NCBI GenBank assembly: GCA_965115825.1
Contig: OZ220464.1
Coordinates: 434,001 to 498,000 of the forward strand
DNA: 64,000 nucleotides
Direction: 5' to 3'
Source of the DNA: Bin87 sp965115825
GTDB taxonomy: Bacteria; Chloroflexota; Dehalococcoidia; Lucifugimonadales; UBA3495
This document shows positions 8,518 to 17,166 of the stretch, piece after piece (positions within the stretch are counted from its first letter, which is position 1; every line of letters begins with the position of its first letter). The notes beneath the pieces were generated by a model. It ran no database searches and was not told where the DNA came from. It was given only the letters and a program-made list of their open reading frames with translations. The position numbers were made by a program, and so were the translations under genes.

Positions 8518-8574
8518 TTCTGCTTTGCGTTCCAATATGCCGGCGGCATCTGAAAATGACTTCCTCCGCTTTTA

Positions 8575-10707
8575 TCACGAAACTCCGGAATCCCTCCGTT
8601 CGCCAATTCCAAGAACCGAACCGCCAACTTCTTCAACTGCCTCTTTGACTATCATAATGACCTCGTTCAGGAAGCCCTCGGATACTGTGTCCATCACTGA
8701 AGTGACGGATGGGGCAGCCGCATCGCAAATTTGTGCTATTTGGTCTGCGCGGCGATAGCTTGACCCGGTGCCGCTGAACGCATACGCAGCCTGCCAGTTG
8801 GAGATGTGAGCGGTGATCAGACGACGTTCAGCCAACGAGTGGACCCGGACATACACTTTCCCACGTATCGTGTTGATAACAGCTTGCCTTTTACTTTCCT
8901 TTTCGGGATCTCTGGTCCAGCCTGCCGGGTTGTCCAACCAACCTGAGATGCTGCCTTGCAACTGACGAACCAAGTCTGCTACCGGCCGCAACTCGCTGTA
9001 TTCGTTGTCCCACCGATTGGCGATGCGCCGGCACAGTGCCTTGACACGCCCCCAGTGTTCCTTGCTGATGCCTTCATGATAGCCGATCCCCAAACGGCCA
9101 CGCCAAGGATTTTTGGACCCGTCCGTAGCGTCTCGCAATGCTAGTTCCAAACGGATGATGTTGTAGCTTGGCGCGGCGTCAATCGGTTCGGGAACCTCAG
9201 CTGACTGCTGCATCCGCTCCAGCAACTGTTGCATATCCCGGATGTCACGGGATGGGACCGACGCGGTGGCACGATTCAAAGCGCCAAGATAAAAATCACT
9301 GTTGGTCAGTCGCTGCTCCAGTATCTCTGTTACCGACGCGCCTAGGGAGTCCCGCAGGCTACCGATGGCATTCCCGATTGAGGCGCGAACGTGGTCCCGC
9401 TTTTGTGCGTATGTGCGTAAGTTGTCGCCCTTCACCTGGTCGAAATGAGTAAAGACGACAGCCAGTTTATGCCCGTGCCCGCTATTGCCGACAGCCCTCA
9501 GGAGTTCCAGTGGGGCGGCTTGCATCGGAGATTGCGCGTTGTCCACTAGGAGGATCATATCCGCTTCCGTGAACCGCTCCGTCACCTTTGTAGATATGCT
9601 CATGGCCTCACGTGCTGAATGGCCTAGACCTTCACCGTCTAACAGCACCAGCTTTCGGTCATCGCTCTGCAGCACAATTGACTTTGGTTGGAACGGGCCA
9701 CGTACCCTTATGCCGTCAACCAGTGGTGTCAACAGTCGTCCAAACTGCTGGTCATGGTTGCTGGTGAACCACCGCACCTGGTGTAGGAAAGTGTCTCTGT
9801 CATCTTCCTCGTAGTACCAAAGCGTCGGCCAACCGGACCCTCTACGCTCAAAGGCGCCTGCTTCAATGAAGCCGAAGCGTTCCTCAATGGCGTCAATGAT
9901 GTCGAGGGACAACTGGCCAAAGCCCTGATGTTCATACAGATTGTTGAAGAATTCTTCCAACCAAGCCTGACGCTGGTTTGCATTCATCCCGTCTTGGAAG
10001 GCTCCATGCTCGGGTGCCATTTGCTCTTGGACGTATGAGGCGACCTCTCGTATGCGGGCTACGTATCGACGCAACCGTTCGTTGTTGCCTTCGACCTCGA
10101 AACCACTAACGACTTCGTTATTGCCCAGATAGTCCCCTTCCGACGCGTCATCGCCATAGCCGTAATCCATGTCGTACTGGTCGTCGTCTCCTTGACCGGG
10201 CTGCTCCTGCTGCCACCCCCCCAGCACGTAGGAAAGGCGAAAACGTTGTTCCCGATGTTCCAGCAAAGTACCGGCAACGCCCGCATCATCTTGACCCCGG
10301 ACGACGCTGGCGCAAGCCTCCTCAAGGCATTCGTCAACAGCGCATCGAATCTGATGCTCCGTCATAAAGGATACTATTGCCTCGAATGGGCCTTCGGCAG
10401 TGATTATCTCGATGTCGGCCGTGGTAGTTTTCGCCGTTGATGTTGATGGGAAACGGTCCGTCTTGTGGTCCGAGCCAATGAGCTGGCGTAGCAAGGTAGT
10501 CTTACCCGCCCCAGTGGAACCGAGCAGCATCACCCTGGCGTAGCCCTCTTCCGGCGTGGGTAATGAGATAATCCCATCTCGGCGGATTTTGGAGTTGACC
10601 TTTCCAATATCCATGTCGTCAAAGAACGCGGCGACGACGATACTGTCGAACTGGCTCTCAGCATCGGCGCGTCGGTCTATACTCCACCAAGATTGATCGG
10701 CAAGCAA
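8575..10707 (-). CDS. Large P-loop GTPase of unknown function (dynamin/septin-like size)
   Basis: Up to 710 residues. A Walker A/G1 motif GSTGAGKT lies near residues 63-70, a DGEG (LLDGEGLGH) near 370 fits G3, and FTHFDQVK near 435 fits a G4 variant. An acidic low-complexity insert (GDDDQYDMDYGYGDD) separates G1 from a helical region. The C-terminal third is helical, with no clear transmembrane segment. The start is uncertain: TTG at 10707 or ATG at 10614 (MDIGKVNS), neither with a good ribosome site, and the frame stays open upstream to 10753. GC content is visibly lower than in flanking genes. It stands alone between terminators and a 400-bp gap, consistent with acquisition. Role unknown; membrane remodelling or defence are only possibilities. 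Confidence 0.7.
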   Translation of the reverse strand: MLADQSWWSIDRRADAESQFDSIVVAAFFDDMDIGKVNSKIRRDGIISLPTPEEGYARVMLLGSTGAGKTTLLRQLIGSDHKTDRFPSTSTAKTTTADIEIITAEGPFEAIVSFMTEHQIRCAVDECLEEACASVVRGQDDAGVAGTLLEHREQRFRLSYVLGGWQQEQPGQGDDDQYDMDYGYGDDASEGDYLGNNEVVSGFEVEGNNERLRRYVARIREVASYVQEQMAPEHGAFQDGMNANQRQAWLEEFFNNLYEHQGFGQLSLDIIDAIEERFGFIEAGAFERRGSGWPTLWYYEEDDRDTFLHQVRWFTSNHDQQFGRLLTPLVDGIRVRGPFQPKSIVLQSDDRKLVLLDGEGLGHSAREAMSISTKVTERFTEADMILLVDNAQSPMQAAPLELLRAVGNSGHGHKLAVVFTHFDQVKGDNLRTYAQKRDHVRASIGNAIGSLRDSLGASVTEILEQRLTNSDFYLGALNRATASVPSRDIRDMQQLLERMQQSAEVPEPIDAAPSYNIIRLELALRDATDGSKNPWRGRLGIGYHEGISKEHWGRVKALCRRIANRWDNEYSELRPVADLVRQLQGSISGWLDNPAGWTRDPEKESKRQAVINTIRGKVYVRVHSLAERRLITAHISNWQAAYAFSGTGSSYRRADQIAQICDAAAPSVTSVMDTVSEGFLNEVIMIVKEAVEEVGGSVLGIGERRDSGVS

Positions 10708-10755
10708 AGTGTTAATCTGCCCACGCGGGGATAGACCTTTTTCGGCTGATTTTTA

Positions 10756-11046
10756 CTCGCGCATCGACAGGGTTCACCCGCCCAGCCGATGCCTTGCCCG
10801 ATCCCCGCGCCTCGTCCCCTACTCCACACCCGTTCCCTCTTACTCTCACCCCGGCCCCGACTGATCGTTGGACAGGGCAATGAGAATGGCTCGCTGGCTA
10901 GCTGTTCCTGCGCCTCTCAGGTCATTCCAACTTTCTCCGCAATCCACGCCTCGCGTTGGGCCTCCCACCGCCGACCCCATAAAAAACCGCCTGCCCTGTG
11001 CTTGATACGGAGCGCTCAACTCGGAGGACACCGTAATCGCCCCTAT
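10756..11046. other. Intergenic stretch upstream of the GTPase gene
   Basis: No RNA gene, repeat or convincing ORF is visible. A plus-strand frame (10789 onward) enters the selenoprotein gene in frame but has no coding-like content before 11116. This region should contain the promoter of the minus-strand GTPase gene; I see no clear box. Confidence 0.35.
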
Positions 11047-11075
11047 TTGGCAACCCGGACGCGATGTGGTAATAT
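11047..11075 (+). promoter_or_regulatory. Probable promoter of the SelW-like gene
   Basis: TTGGCA (11047-11052), a 17-base spacer and TAATAT (11070-11075) preceded by TGTGG. It lies 40 bases before the start codon. Confidence 0.5.
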
Positions 11076-11115
11076 ACGCAAGGCATCAGCCAAAATTCCC
11101 CAGAGAGGAGAAACC

Positions 11116-11403
11116 ATGGAAGGCAAAGTTCAGCTCGAGATTACCTATTGTGTGCCTTGACAGCACCACGCTACCGCCACGTGGATGGCGAACGAATTTT
11201 TCCGCGCCTACGGCCCCGACGCCGCAATCACCATCTCTCCCCGCGGCCAGGGCATCATGGAAGTGTTCCTGGACGGCGAGAAAATCTTTGACAAGAAAGC
11301 CGAGGGCAACATCTACCCCGACCTCTCCCGGGTCCGGCAGATGAAAGAAGTCATCTCCGCCAAAATCGCCGACGTCGACCTGGCCGTCGCCGCAGACGAC
11401 TAA
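11116..11403 (+). CDS. SelW/Rdx-family selenoprotein, TGA read as selenocysteine (CxxU)
   Basis: The ATG follows AGAGGAG. The frame reads VQLEITYCVP, then TGA (11158-11160), then QHHATATWMANEFFRAYG, SPRGQGIMEVFLDGEKIFDK and so on to a TAA at 11401. With the TGA read as Sec the product is 95 residues with a CVPU redox motif just after the first beta strand, exactly where Rdx (SelT/SelW/SelH) proteins have CxxC or CxxU. The later pattern (GxxEVxxDGxxIxxKKxxG) also fits the family. A hairpin 14 bases after the TGA fits a bacterial SECIS. Rdx proteins are small thioredoxin-fold redox proteins. Without Sec insertion the product would be a 14-residue peptide. Confidence 0.85.
11175..11190 (+). promoter_or_regulatory. 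Candidate bacterial SECIS hairpin (SelW-like gene)
   Basis: CGCCA (11175-11179) pairs with TGGCG (11186-11190) around the loop CGTGGA, starting 14 bases after the TGA codon. The loop carries a GT. Stem position fits SelB-dependent SECIS elements, though the stem is short. Confidence 0.55.
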
Positions 11404-11427
11404 CCTCCCACACACCCTAAGCCTCAA

Positions 11428-11462
11428 GCCGCCGCCTGCCAACCACAGGCGGCGGCCTTTTC
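11428..11462 (+). terminator. Intrinsic terminator after the SelW-like gene
   Basis: GCCGCCGCCTG (11428-11438) pairs with CAGGCGGCGGC (11446-11456) and is followed by CTTTTCG. Confidence 0.85.
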
Positions 11463-11756
11463 GTCACCCTCCCAATCCCACACGTCTCTACCTCCGACAA
11501 CAGCGGCCGTTAGGCAAACCGGCTTTTCGTCACCTACCCAATCACCAGGGCGACCCCATCACCACGGCCTTCGAGTTAGGCAAACCGGCTGTTTCGTCAC
11601 CTACCCAATCCCACACGTCCCTACTCCAGCAGCTTCAGCCACTCATCGTTGGCTCCTCTGCTCACCCTCCCAATCCTACAAACCCCTACTCGTCAGCCCC
11701 TTTCAGCCCAAAAAAACCACATCGTGCCTTCTACCGCCCTTACTGTCCTCTCGACC
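11463..11756. repeat. Degenerate short repeats, no gene
   Basis: Three imperfect copies of a segment with GTTAGGCAAACCGGCT and TTTCGTCACCTACCCAATC lie between the terminator and the tandem array (near 11460, 11512 and 11575). The phrase TTTTCGTCACC also follows the terminator directly, so the segment may have arisen by duplication of the gene's 3' end. No ORF is credible. Confidence 0.5.
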
Positions 11757-12605
11757 ATAGTTCCGGCAAAACCAGCAACCCACCACCCCAGCGCAACCCC
11801 CAATCCTGAAAATCCTAAAATCCGGTAAATCCTGATTCAGACAACACCCACCGACCTCACCATCGTAGTTCCGGCAAAACCAGCAACCCACCACCTCCAG
11901 CGCAACCCCCAATCCTGAAAATCCTAAAATCCGGTAAATCCTGATTCAGACAACACCCACCGGCCTCACCATCGTAGTTCCGGCAAAACCAGCAACCCAC
12001 CACCTCCAGCGCAACCCCCAATCCTGAAAATCCTAAAATCCGGTAAATCCTGATTCAGACAACACCCACCGGCCTCACCATCGTAGTTCCGGCAAAACCA
12101 GCAACCCACCACCCCAGCGCAACCCTCAATCCTGAAAATCCTAAAATCCGGTAAATCCTGATTCAGACAACACCCACCGGCCTCACCATCGTAGTTCCGG
12201 CAAAACCAGCAACCCACCACCTCCAGCGCAACCCCCAATCCTGAAAATCCTAAAATCCGGTAAATCCTGATTCAGACAACACCCACCGACCTCACCATCG
12301 TAGTTCCGGCAAAACCAGCAACCCACCACCTCCAGCGCAACCCCCAATCCTGAAAATCCTAAAATCCGGTAAATCCTGATTCAGACAACACCCACCGACC
12401 TCACCATCGTAGTTCCGGCAAAACCAGCAACCCACCACCTCCAGCGCAACCCCCAATCCTGAAAATCCTAAAATCCGGTAAATCCTGATTCAGACAACAC
12501 CCACTGGCCTCACCATCGTAGTTCCGGCAAAACCAGCAACCCACCACCCCAGCGCAACCCTCAATCCTGAAAATCCTAAAATCCGGTAAATCCGGATTCA
12601 GACAA
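11757..12605. repeat. Eight tandem copies of a 108/109-bp unit
   Basis: Units begin at about 11757, 11865, 11974, 12083, 12191, 12300, 12409 and 12518. Each opens with GTAGTTCCGGCAAAACCAGC and ends in the dispersed ~44-bp element (iterated AATCC words, ending CTGATTCAGACAAC). Copies differ by only a few bases (CCACCTCC versus CCACCCC accounts for 109 versus 108). The minus strand gives repetitive translated frames (NQDLPDFRIFRI), which I regard as non-coding. It lies 570 bp upstream of dnaG. Confidence 0.92.
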
Positions 12606-12613
12606 AAAACCGT

Positions 12614-12641
12614 TTGCAAAACCGTACCACCGTGCTATAAT
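12614..12641 (+). promoter_or_regulatory. Promoter of leader element A
   Basis: TTGCAA (12614-12619), a 16-base spacer and TATAAT (12636-12641) with an extended TGC. It lies immediately downstream of the tandem array. Confidence 0.6.
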
Positions 12642-12644
12642 ATC

Positions 12645-12935
12645 CCCGTCAGGCTCATCCGCCGGCCCCGCGCGAACCGTCGGATACCCGTCCCAGCCCG
12701 GTGCACCGGCCAGGACAACCGCCGGACACCACAACTGAATAGGAGTCTCACGGGGTTCAGGACATCACGGTCTTATCCGCCGCATCCGTACTGTGCGGCA
12801 TGTCGGATCCATTGCACCACTGTGGTGCGCCGGAGGTCGGTCACATTACCCGGCTGGCGCACCCAGCACGGCGGGCGTCACCACCGCTGCGCGAGGACGG
12901 TACTGCGCAAGCAGCCGTTAGCACGCGCAAGACTA
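12645..12935 (+). other. Structured-looking leader element, copy A
   Basis: The first ~125 bases recur nearly unchanged at 34518-34650 (copy B), and bases ~12840-12935 recur inverted at 60259-60345, so two repeat modules are joined here. The first module contains GGCCAGGACAACCGCC (near 12709), reminiscent of the B12 box of cobalamin riboswitches (copy B is closer), and CTGAAT...GTTCAG capable of pairing. The rest of a cobalamin aptamer is not evident, so a riboswitch call is tentative. It could instead be a decayed mobile leader. Confidence 0.35.
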
Positions 12936-13042
12936 GGACGTAAATAGCAAGCCACGCTCTCAGGCCGTAGCGCCGACATCCTGAACCCCCAGGAACCCAA
13001 CCCAAAATCCACCGACCGACCAAAAGGAGAGAAACAACCATA

Positions 13043-13093
13043 ATGAAAAACGCCAACCCCAACACCCGCGCCCCTCCAGGGGCGCCACCGTGA
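13043..13093 (+). CDS. Possible 16-residue ORF after leader A
   Basis: AAAAGGAG (13022-13029) precedes an ATG at 13043 that opens a 16-codon frame (MKNANPNTRAPPGAPP). In copy B the same Shine-Dalgarno-like sequence is kept (34684 region) but the ATG is lost. It is either a leader peptide or the stub of a lost gene; no function is claimed. Confidence 0.2.
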   Translation: MKNANPNTRAPPGAPP

Positions 13094-13123
13094 AGCTGCG
13101 CATAGCCCCGGCAGGCTTCGTAT

Positions 13124-13131
13124 GCTATAAT
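13124..13131 (+). promoter_or_regulatory. Promoter -10 of the dnaG-rpoD operon
   Basis: ATGCTATAATATCC carries an extended -10 (TATAAT at 13126-13131) 44 bases before dnaG. The -35 position is poor. Confidence 0.6.
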
Positions 13132-13174
13132 ATCCTCGGCTGCTTGTATGCCCGCCCCTTGACTAACTACCGCC

Positions 13175-14974
13175 ATGACCCAAATCGATGACGTCAGAAG
13201 CCGCTTGGACATCGTGGAGCTAATTGGTGGCTACGTGAGCCTGCAACGTTCGGGTTCCTCCTTCAAGGCCAACTGCCCCTTCCATCAGGAACGCACGCCC
13301 TCTTTTTACGTCTTCCCCGACCGTCAGTCCTGGCGCTGTTTCGGAGCCTGCGCCGAAGGCGGCGATGCCTTCTCCTTCGTGATGAAAGCCGACCGCCTGG
13401 ATTTCCGGAGCGCCCTGCATCGGCTGGCCGCCCGCGTCGGCGTCACCATCACCGCCCAAGCAGATTCCGGAGACCGCTCCCGTCAGCTGTACGAAATCAA
13501 CGACGCCGCCCGCCGGTTCTTCCAGGAAATGCTGGCCACCCCGGAAGCCGAATTCGTCCGAGATTACCTGGCCGACCGGGGCCTCAACGAACGTTCCATC
13601 CAGACCTTTGAATTCGGATACAGCCCGCCCCGAGGCAACCTCCTGCTGGAACGCCTCACCGGGATGGGCTACCCCATAGAGCAAATCGCCTCCGCGGAAC
13701 TGGCCCGAGCCACCGACGACGGACACCACTATGACTTTTTCCGGGGCCGGCTCATGATCCCCATACGAGACTGGCAGGCCCGCGTCGCCGGGTTCGGCAG
13801 CCGCGCCCTGGACGATAACGCTACCCCCAAATACCTCAACACCCCCCGCACCCCGGTGTTCGATAAATCCCGCATCCTGTTCGCAATGCACATCGCCAAA
13901 GAACCCATACGCCAGCGCGGCGCCGTAATCGTTGAAGGCTACATGGACGCCATCATCGCCCACCAGCACAACTATGACAACGTAGTAGCCTCCATGGGCA
14001 CTGCCCTTACCGAAAGCCAGGTCGACCTGGTGCGCCGACTCACCCAACAGGTAACCATGGCCCTGGATGGCGACCCGGCCGGCCGCAACGCTACCCTCCG
14101 CAGCCTGGAATCATCCTGGGGCGTTTTCCAACAGCGTAGCGCCCGGCAGACCGGCGCCTCCCACTTGCAGCAGCCCGGAGCAATGGAACTGCGCGTCGCC
14201 GAACTCCCCGCCGGCCAGGACCCGGACGATTTCATCCGCCAATCCCCCAAAGCATGGCCAGCCTTTGTGGACCAGGCCCAGGAACTCTTTGATTACCTCC
14301 TGGAGTCCCTGTCCGCCCGGGCCAACATGGAATCCCCCGACGGCCCCGCTTGGGTGGCTCAAACCATGCTCCGCTTCGTGGCCCAGATACCCGACCCGAT
14401 TAAGCGAGACCTGTACCTTGACCGCTTGGCAGCGCAGCTGTCATTGAACGTCGCTACCCTCCGCGCCACAATGCCCTCCCTCGTTAGGCCACCCTCCGGC
14501 CCACCGCCGGATGCCGCCGACGCGGCAGTCCCGCCGCCGGCCTCCGACCATAACCGCCTCGAAGAGTTTCTGCTCGCTATGATCATCCAGCGCGACGCCC
14601 AACTGCCCCCCGACGCTGCCGCCGTACTTCCCGATTGGTTCACCCGCTCCGAAAACCGCGCAATCTACCACAGCGTAACCTCTAGTGAGAACTCTGCCGA
14701 CCCGGCCGTGCCCCCGGAACTGGAACCCCACCTCAACTACCTGCGTTCTCGGGAACTCCAACTGTCCACCCCCCAAAAGCGCGAAGTCGCCTGGAAGCAA
14801 ATCCGCCTCGCCATCGAAAAAGAATACTTGCGCAGCCAAGTCAAGCAGCTCTCCACCATCCCCGAAGTTATCTCAGACGCCGATTCCCCCCAGGCTGTCC
14901 GCCTGCTCGACAGCAAACGACGCATCGGCGAAATCGACCGCCTGCTCAAGCCGACCGCCCCGACCCAACAATAA
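13175..14974 (+). CDS. dnaG: DNA primase DnaG
   Basis: A 599-residue primase that makes RNA primers for replication. The N-terminal CHC2 zinc finger is seen as CPFHQERTPSFYVFP followed by WRCFGAC (residues about 34-60); the final Cys pair is spaced CxxxC. The catalytic core (residues about 120-330) includes FRGRLMIPI and SRALDD, and a TOPRIM part with VEGYMDAI and LDGDPAGRNA supplying the metal-binding acidic residues. The C-terminal ~170 residues would contact the replicative helicase. The stop is 10 bp before rpoD, whose ribosome site begins two bases after it. This is the conserved dnaG-rpoD pairing. Confidence 0.95.
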   Translation: MTQIDDVRSRLDIVELIGGYVSLQRSGSSFKANCPFHQERTPSFYVFPDRQSWRCFGACAEGGDAFSFVMKADRLDFRSALHRLAARVGVTITAQADSGDRSRQLYEINDAARRFFQEMLATPEAEFVRDYLADRGLNERSIQTFEFGYSPPRGNLLLERLTGMGYPIEQIASAELARATDDGHHYDFFRGRLMIPIRDWQARVAGFGSRALDDNATPKYLNTPRTPVFDKSRILFAMHIAKEPIRQRGAVIVEGYMDAIIAHQHNYDNVVASMGTALTESQVDLVRRLTQQVTMALDGDPAGRNATLRSLESSWGVFQQRSARQTGASHLQQPGAMELRVAELPAGQDPDDFIRQSPKAWPAFVDQAQELFDYLLESLSARANMESPDGPAWVAQTMLRFVAQIPDPIKRDLYLDRLAAQLSLNVATLRATMPSLVRPPSGPPPDAADAAVPPPASDHNRLEEFLLAMIIQRDAQLPPDAAAVLPDWFTRSENRAIYHSVTSSENSADPAVPPELEPHLNYLRSRELQLSTPQKREVAWKQIRLAIEKEYLRSQVKQLSTIPEVISDADSPQAVRLLDSKRRIGEIDRLLKPTAPTQQ

Positions 14975-14984
14975 CGGAGGCCCT

Positions 14985-16718
14985 ATGACCATCATTCGCA
15001 ACCGACGCAACGTAATCGTTGACGACGACGAACCCGACTACGACAGCGGCGATACCTCCGTCATCACCGCAGTCATCGCCACCCCCTCTGATGACGAAGA
15101 TGACGCTGATAACGACGAAGAGGAAGACAACGTCGTCGCCGTTGCCGATGATGACCCGGATCCCGTCGCAGACGATTGGCAGCTGCGCCGCGCCGCCGCC
15201 GTCCGTACCCTTCTCCCCGAACTGGATGGCCCCTCAGCCCGCGACATGGAACGCGAAGAACGCGATTGGGCCGACGTTGACACCTCCGACAACGCCGACG
15301 GACTGGACGACCCCGTCCGTATGTACCTCCGCGAAATCGGGCGCGTTGACCTCCTTACCTCCGCCGACGAGCGCCGCCTCGCCCGCCAACTCGAAGGCCT
15401 GAACCACCTCCGTGCCCTGGAAGACGAACTCAAACAACCCCTCAACGACCCCGAAGTTCCATTCTTGGGCGACGCCGACGCGCCGCTTTTGGAAGCCCAC
15501 GCCTGGGAAGCGTCCATGGTCATCCTGGCCCGCATCGCCAACGCCGCCCCGCTGGTGCGCTCCCTGGCCCGCTACCTGGAGCTGAACCCGTCGCTGACCC
15601 TCGCGGAAGTCAAGAACACTCCTGCCCTGCGGAAAGCCATTGATGCCGAAATCGCGTCTGCTATGGTGGCCCAGGCCGCCAACGACCTGGGCATCAGCGA
15701 AGAAGACGCCTACCAGCGCATCGTCCGGCTTTCCCTGGATACCTGGGTGTTGCCCCCTGTCGTAGCCGATGTCGCCGCCGCCTATGTCCCAGTGTGGGCG
15801 GAACTGCACTCCGATGGCGTGGGCGGCAGCTATCACCCCGAACTCGGCCTGGACATTCCGCCACTTTATGCCCAGGATGACCGCTGTTCGCTGTTGCTGC
15901 TTTCTCAGTTGCTGCGGGAACCCGGCCTCAGCGACGCCGTCGAACGCGAGAATTTCAACGCCGCGCTGTATTTCGACGACACCAAGACAAACGGATTCCG
16001 CGCCCAAACCCACCTTACCGAGGCCAACCTGCGCCTGGTGGTCAGCGTCGCCAAGAAATACATCGGGCGCGGCATGGCCCTGCTGGACATGATCCAGGAA
16101 GGCAACATCGGCCTGATCCGCGCCGTGGAAAAATTCGACTACCGCAAGGGCTACAAATTCAGCACCTACGCAACCTGGTGGATCCGCCAGGCCATCACCC
16201 GAGCCATCGCCGACCAGGCGCGCACCATTCGCATCCCGGTTCACATGGTCGAGACTATCAACAAGCTGATGCGCCACCACCGCCGCCTCCTCCAGGAAAA
16301 AGGCCGGGAACCCACCACCGAAGAGCTGGCCGAAGCTATGGAAATGACCCCCGAAAAGGTCGAGGAGATTCAGAAAATCTCCCAAGAGCCGGTGTCCCTG
16401 GAAACCCCCATCGGCGAGGAAGAGGACTCCTTCCTGGGCGATTTCATCGAAGACCGGACTACCCTGGCCCCCGCCGACGCAGCCTCGGCTCAACTCCTCC
16501 GGGAACAAGTCCAGGAAGTGCTCAGCTCCCTGACCGACCGGGAGAGCCGCGTTCTGAAATTGCGCTTCGGCCTGGAAGACGGGCGTACCCGCACCTTGGA
16601 AGAAGTCGGACGCGAGTTTGGCGTAACCCGCGAGCGCATCCGCCAAATCGAAGCCAAGGCTATTCGCAAGCTGCGCCACCCCTCGCGCTCCCGAAAACTG
16701 CGCGACTACCTTGAATAG
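14985..16718 (+). CDS. rpoD: Primary RNA polymerase sigma factor (sigma-70/RpoD)
   Basis: The ATG at 14985 follows GGAGG and gives 577 residues. An acidic N-terminus (DDDEPDYDSGD, DDEDDADNDEEEDN) corresponds to region 1.1. Region 1.2 is DPVRMYLREIGRVDLLT. After a non-conserved insert of about 150 residues comes region 2 (ANLRLVVSVAKKYIGRGM, LLDMIQEGNIGLIRAVEKFD, FSTYATWWIRQAI), region 3, and region 4 (LKLRFGLEDG then EEVGREFGVTRERIRQIEAK). Complete regions 1-4 mark it as the housekeeping sigma. The recurrent extended -10 promoters in this window are what it would recognise. A strong terminator follows. Confidence 0.95.
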   Translation: MTIIRNRRNVIVDDDEPDYDSGDTSVITAVIATPSDDEDDADNDEEEDNVVAVADDDPDPVADDWQLRRAAAVRTLLPELDGPSARDMEREERDWADVDTSDNADGLDDPVRMYLREIGRVDLLTSADERRLARQLEGLNHLRALEDELKQPLNDPEVPFLGDADAPLLEAHAWEASMVILARIANAAPLVRSLARYLELNPSLTLAEVKNTPALRKAIDAEIASAMVAQAANDLGISEEDAYQRIVRLSLDTWVLPPVVADVAAAYVPVWAELHSDGVGGSYHPELGLDIPPLYAQDDRCSLLLLSQLLREPGLSDAVERENFNAALYFDDTKTNGFRAQTHLTEANLRLVVSVAKKYIGRGMALLDMIQEGNIGLIRAVEKFDYRKGYKFSTYATWWIRQAITRAIADQARTIRIPVHMVETINKLMRHHRRLLQEKGREPTTEELAEAMEMTPEKVEEIQKISQEPVSLETPIGEEEDSFLGDFIEDRTTLAPADAASAQLLREQVQEVLSSLTDRESRVLKLRFGLEDGRTRTLEEVGREFGVTRERIRQIEAKAIRKLRHPSRSRKLRDYLE

Positions 16719-16742
16719 AGACCTGGAACACGCCGCAAACCA

Positions 16743-16773
16743 CAGGGGGAACATCATTCCCCCTGTTCTTTTT
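16743..16773 (+). terminator. Intrinsic terminator of dnaG-rpoD
   Basis: CAGGGGGAA (16743-16751) pairs with TTCCCCCTG (16757-16765), loop CATCA, then TTCTTTTT. Confidence 0.93.
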
Positions 16774-16882
16774 ATAAAGTTGCCAAATCCGCTTGCCAAT
16801 GTACAGGCAATCCGGTCGCCGCCGCCGTTACACTTGCTCCCGATTGAAAACCCAGTGAATCTGGGCAAGGGAGGTTATCTTG

Positions 16883-17077
16883 GTGGAAGCTATGGAACTA
16901 CCAGTCTGTCAGCAATGCAACATTGGGGCCTTGGTCCCTTTGTCCGACTATGGCGCCCAGGGCGCTCCGGTTCACTACAAAGCCTGGACCTGCACCAACC
17001 CCGGCTGCGGGTACAACATCAAAATCCGCAACGGCGACATCTTCGTCAACGAACCGATCCGCGCCGGCCGGCACTGA
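16883..17077 (+). CDS. Small zinc-ribbon protein
   Basis: About 64 residues. GGGAGG lies eight bases before the GTG at 16883 (a TTG at 16880 is also possible). Four cysteines in two knuckles (VCQQCNIG and WTCTNPGCGY) form a likely zinc ribbon. Similar short ribbons of unknown role are scattered in Chloroflexota. The gene lies between the rpoD terminator and the sortase-like gene on the same strand. Confidence 0.65.
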   Translation: MEAMELPVCQQCNIGALVPLSDYGAQGAPVHYKAWTCTNPGCGYNIKIRNGDIFVNEPIRAGRH

Positions 17078-17166
17078 GCCGGCCCGCCTCAGGCCATCGG
17101 CTTTCGGGCGCTGCCTCGCCTGAGAGGCCGCTTTCTCTGCCCTCCGCGTAGTTTTCGGGGTGAAAA

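Noticed and set aside
11158..11160. TGA as an ordinary nonsense mutation in the SelW-like gene
   Set aside because: The codon falls exactly at the CxxU position, the frame stays intact and conserved afterwards, and two other genes in the window show the same pattern with downstream hairpins.
11757..12605. Possible CRISPR array
   Set aside because: The whole 108/109-bp unit is conserved with no unique spacers, and no cas genes are near.
11703..12619. Repeated minus-strand ORFs (NQDLPDFRIFRI) over the tandem array
   Set aside because: They are the translation of the repeat, and the same words occur in intergenic copies elsewhere; no start signals.
12841..13212. 123-residue minus-strand ORF with signal-peptide-like LRVLTAACAVP
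   Set aside because: The word lies in a dispersed repeat module shared with 60259-60345, and the frame overlaps the dnaG promoter and start on the opposite strand.
15234..16868. 544-codon minus-strand ORF opposite rpoD
   Set aside because: Antisense shadow of a well-conserved gene; Gly/Ala/Val-rich with no domain pattern. The same applies to long antisense frames opposite dnaE, clpC and both surface genes.
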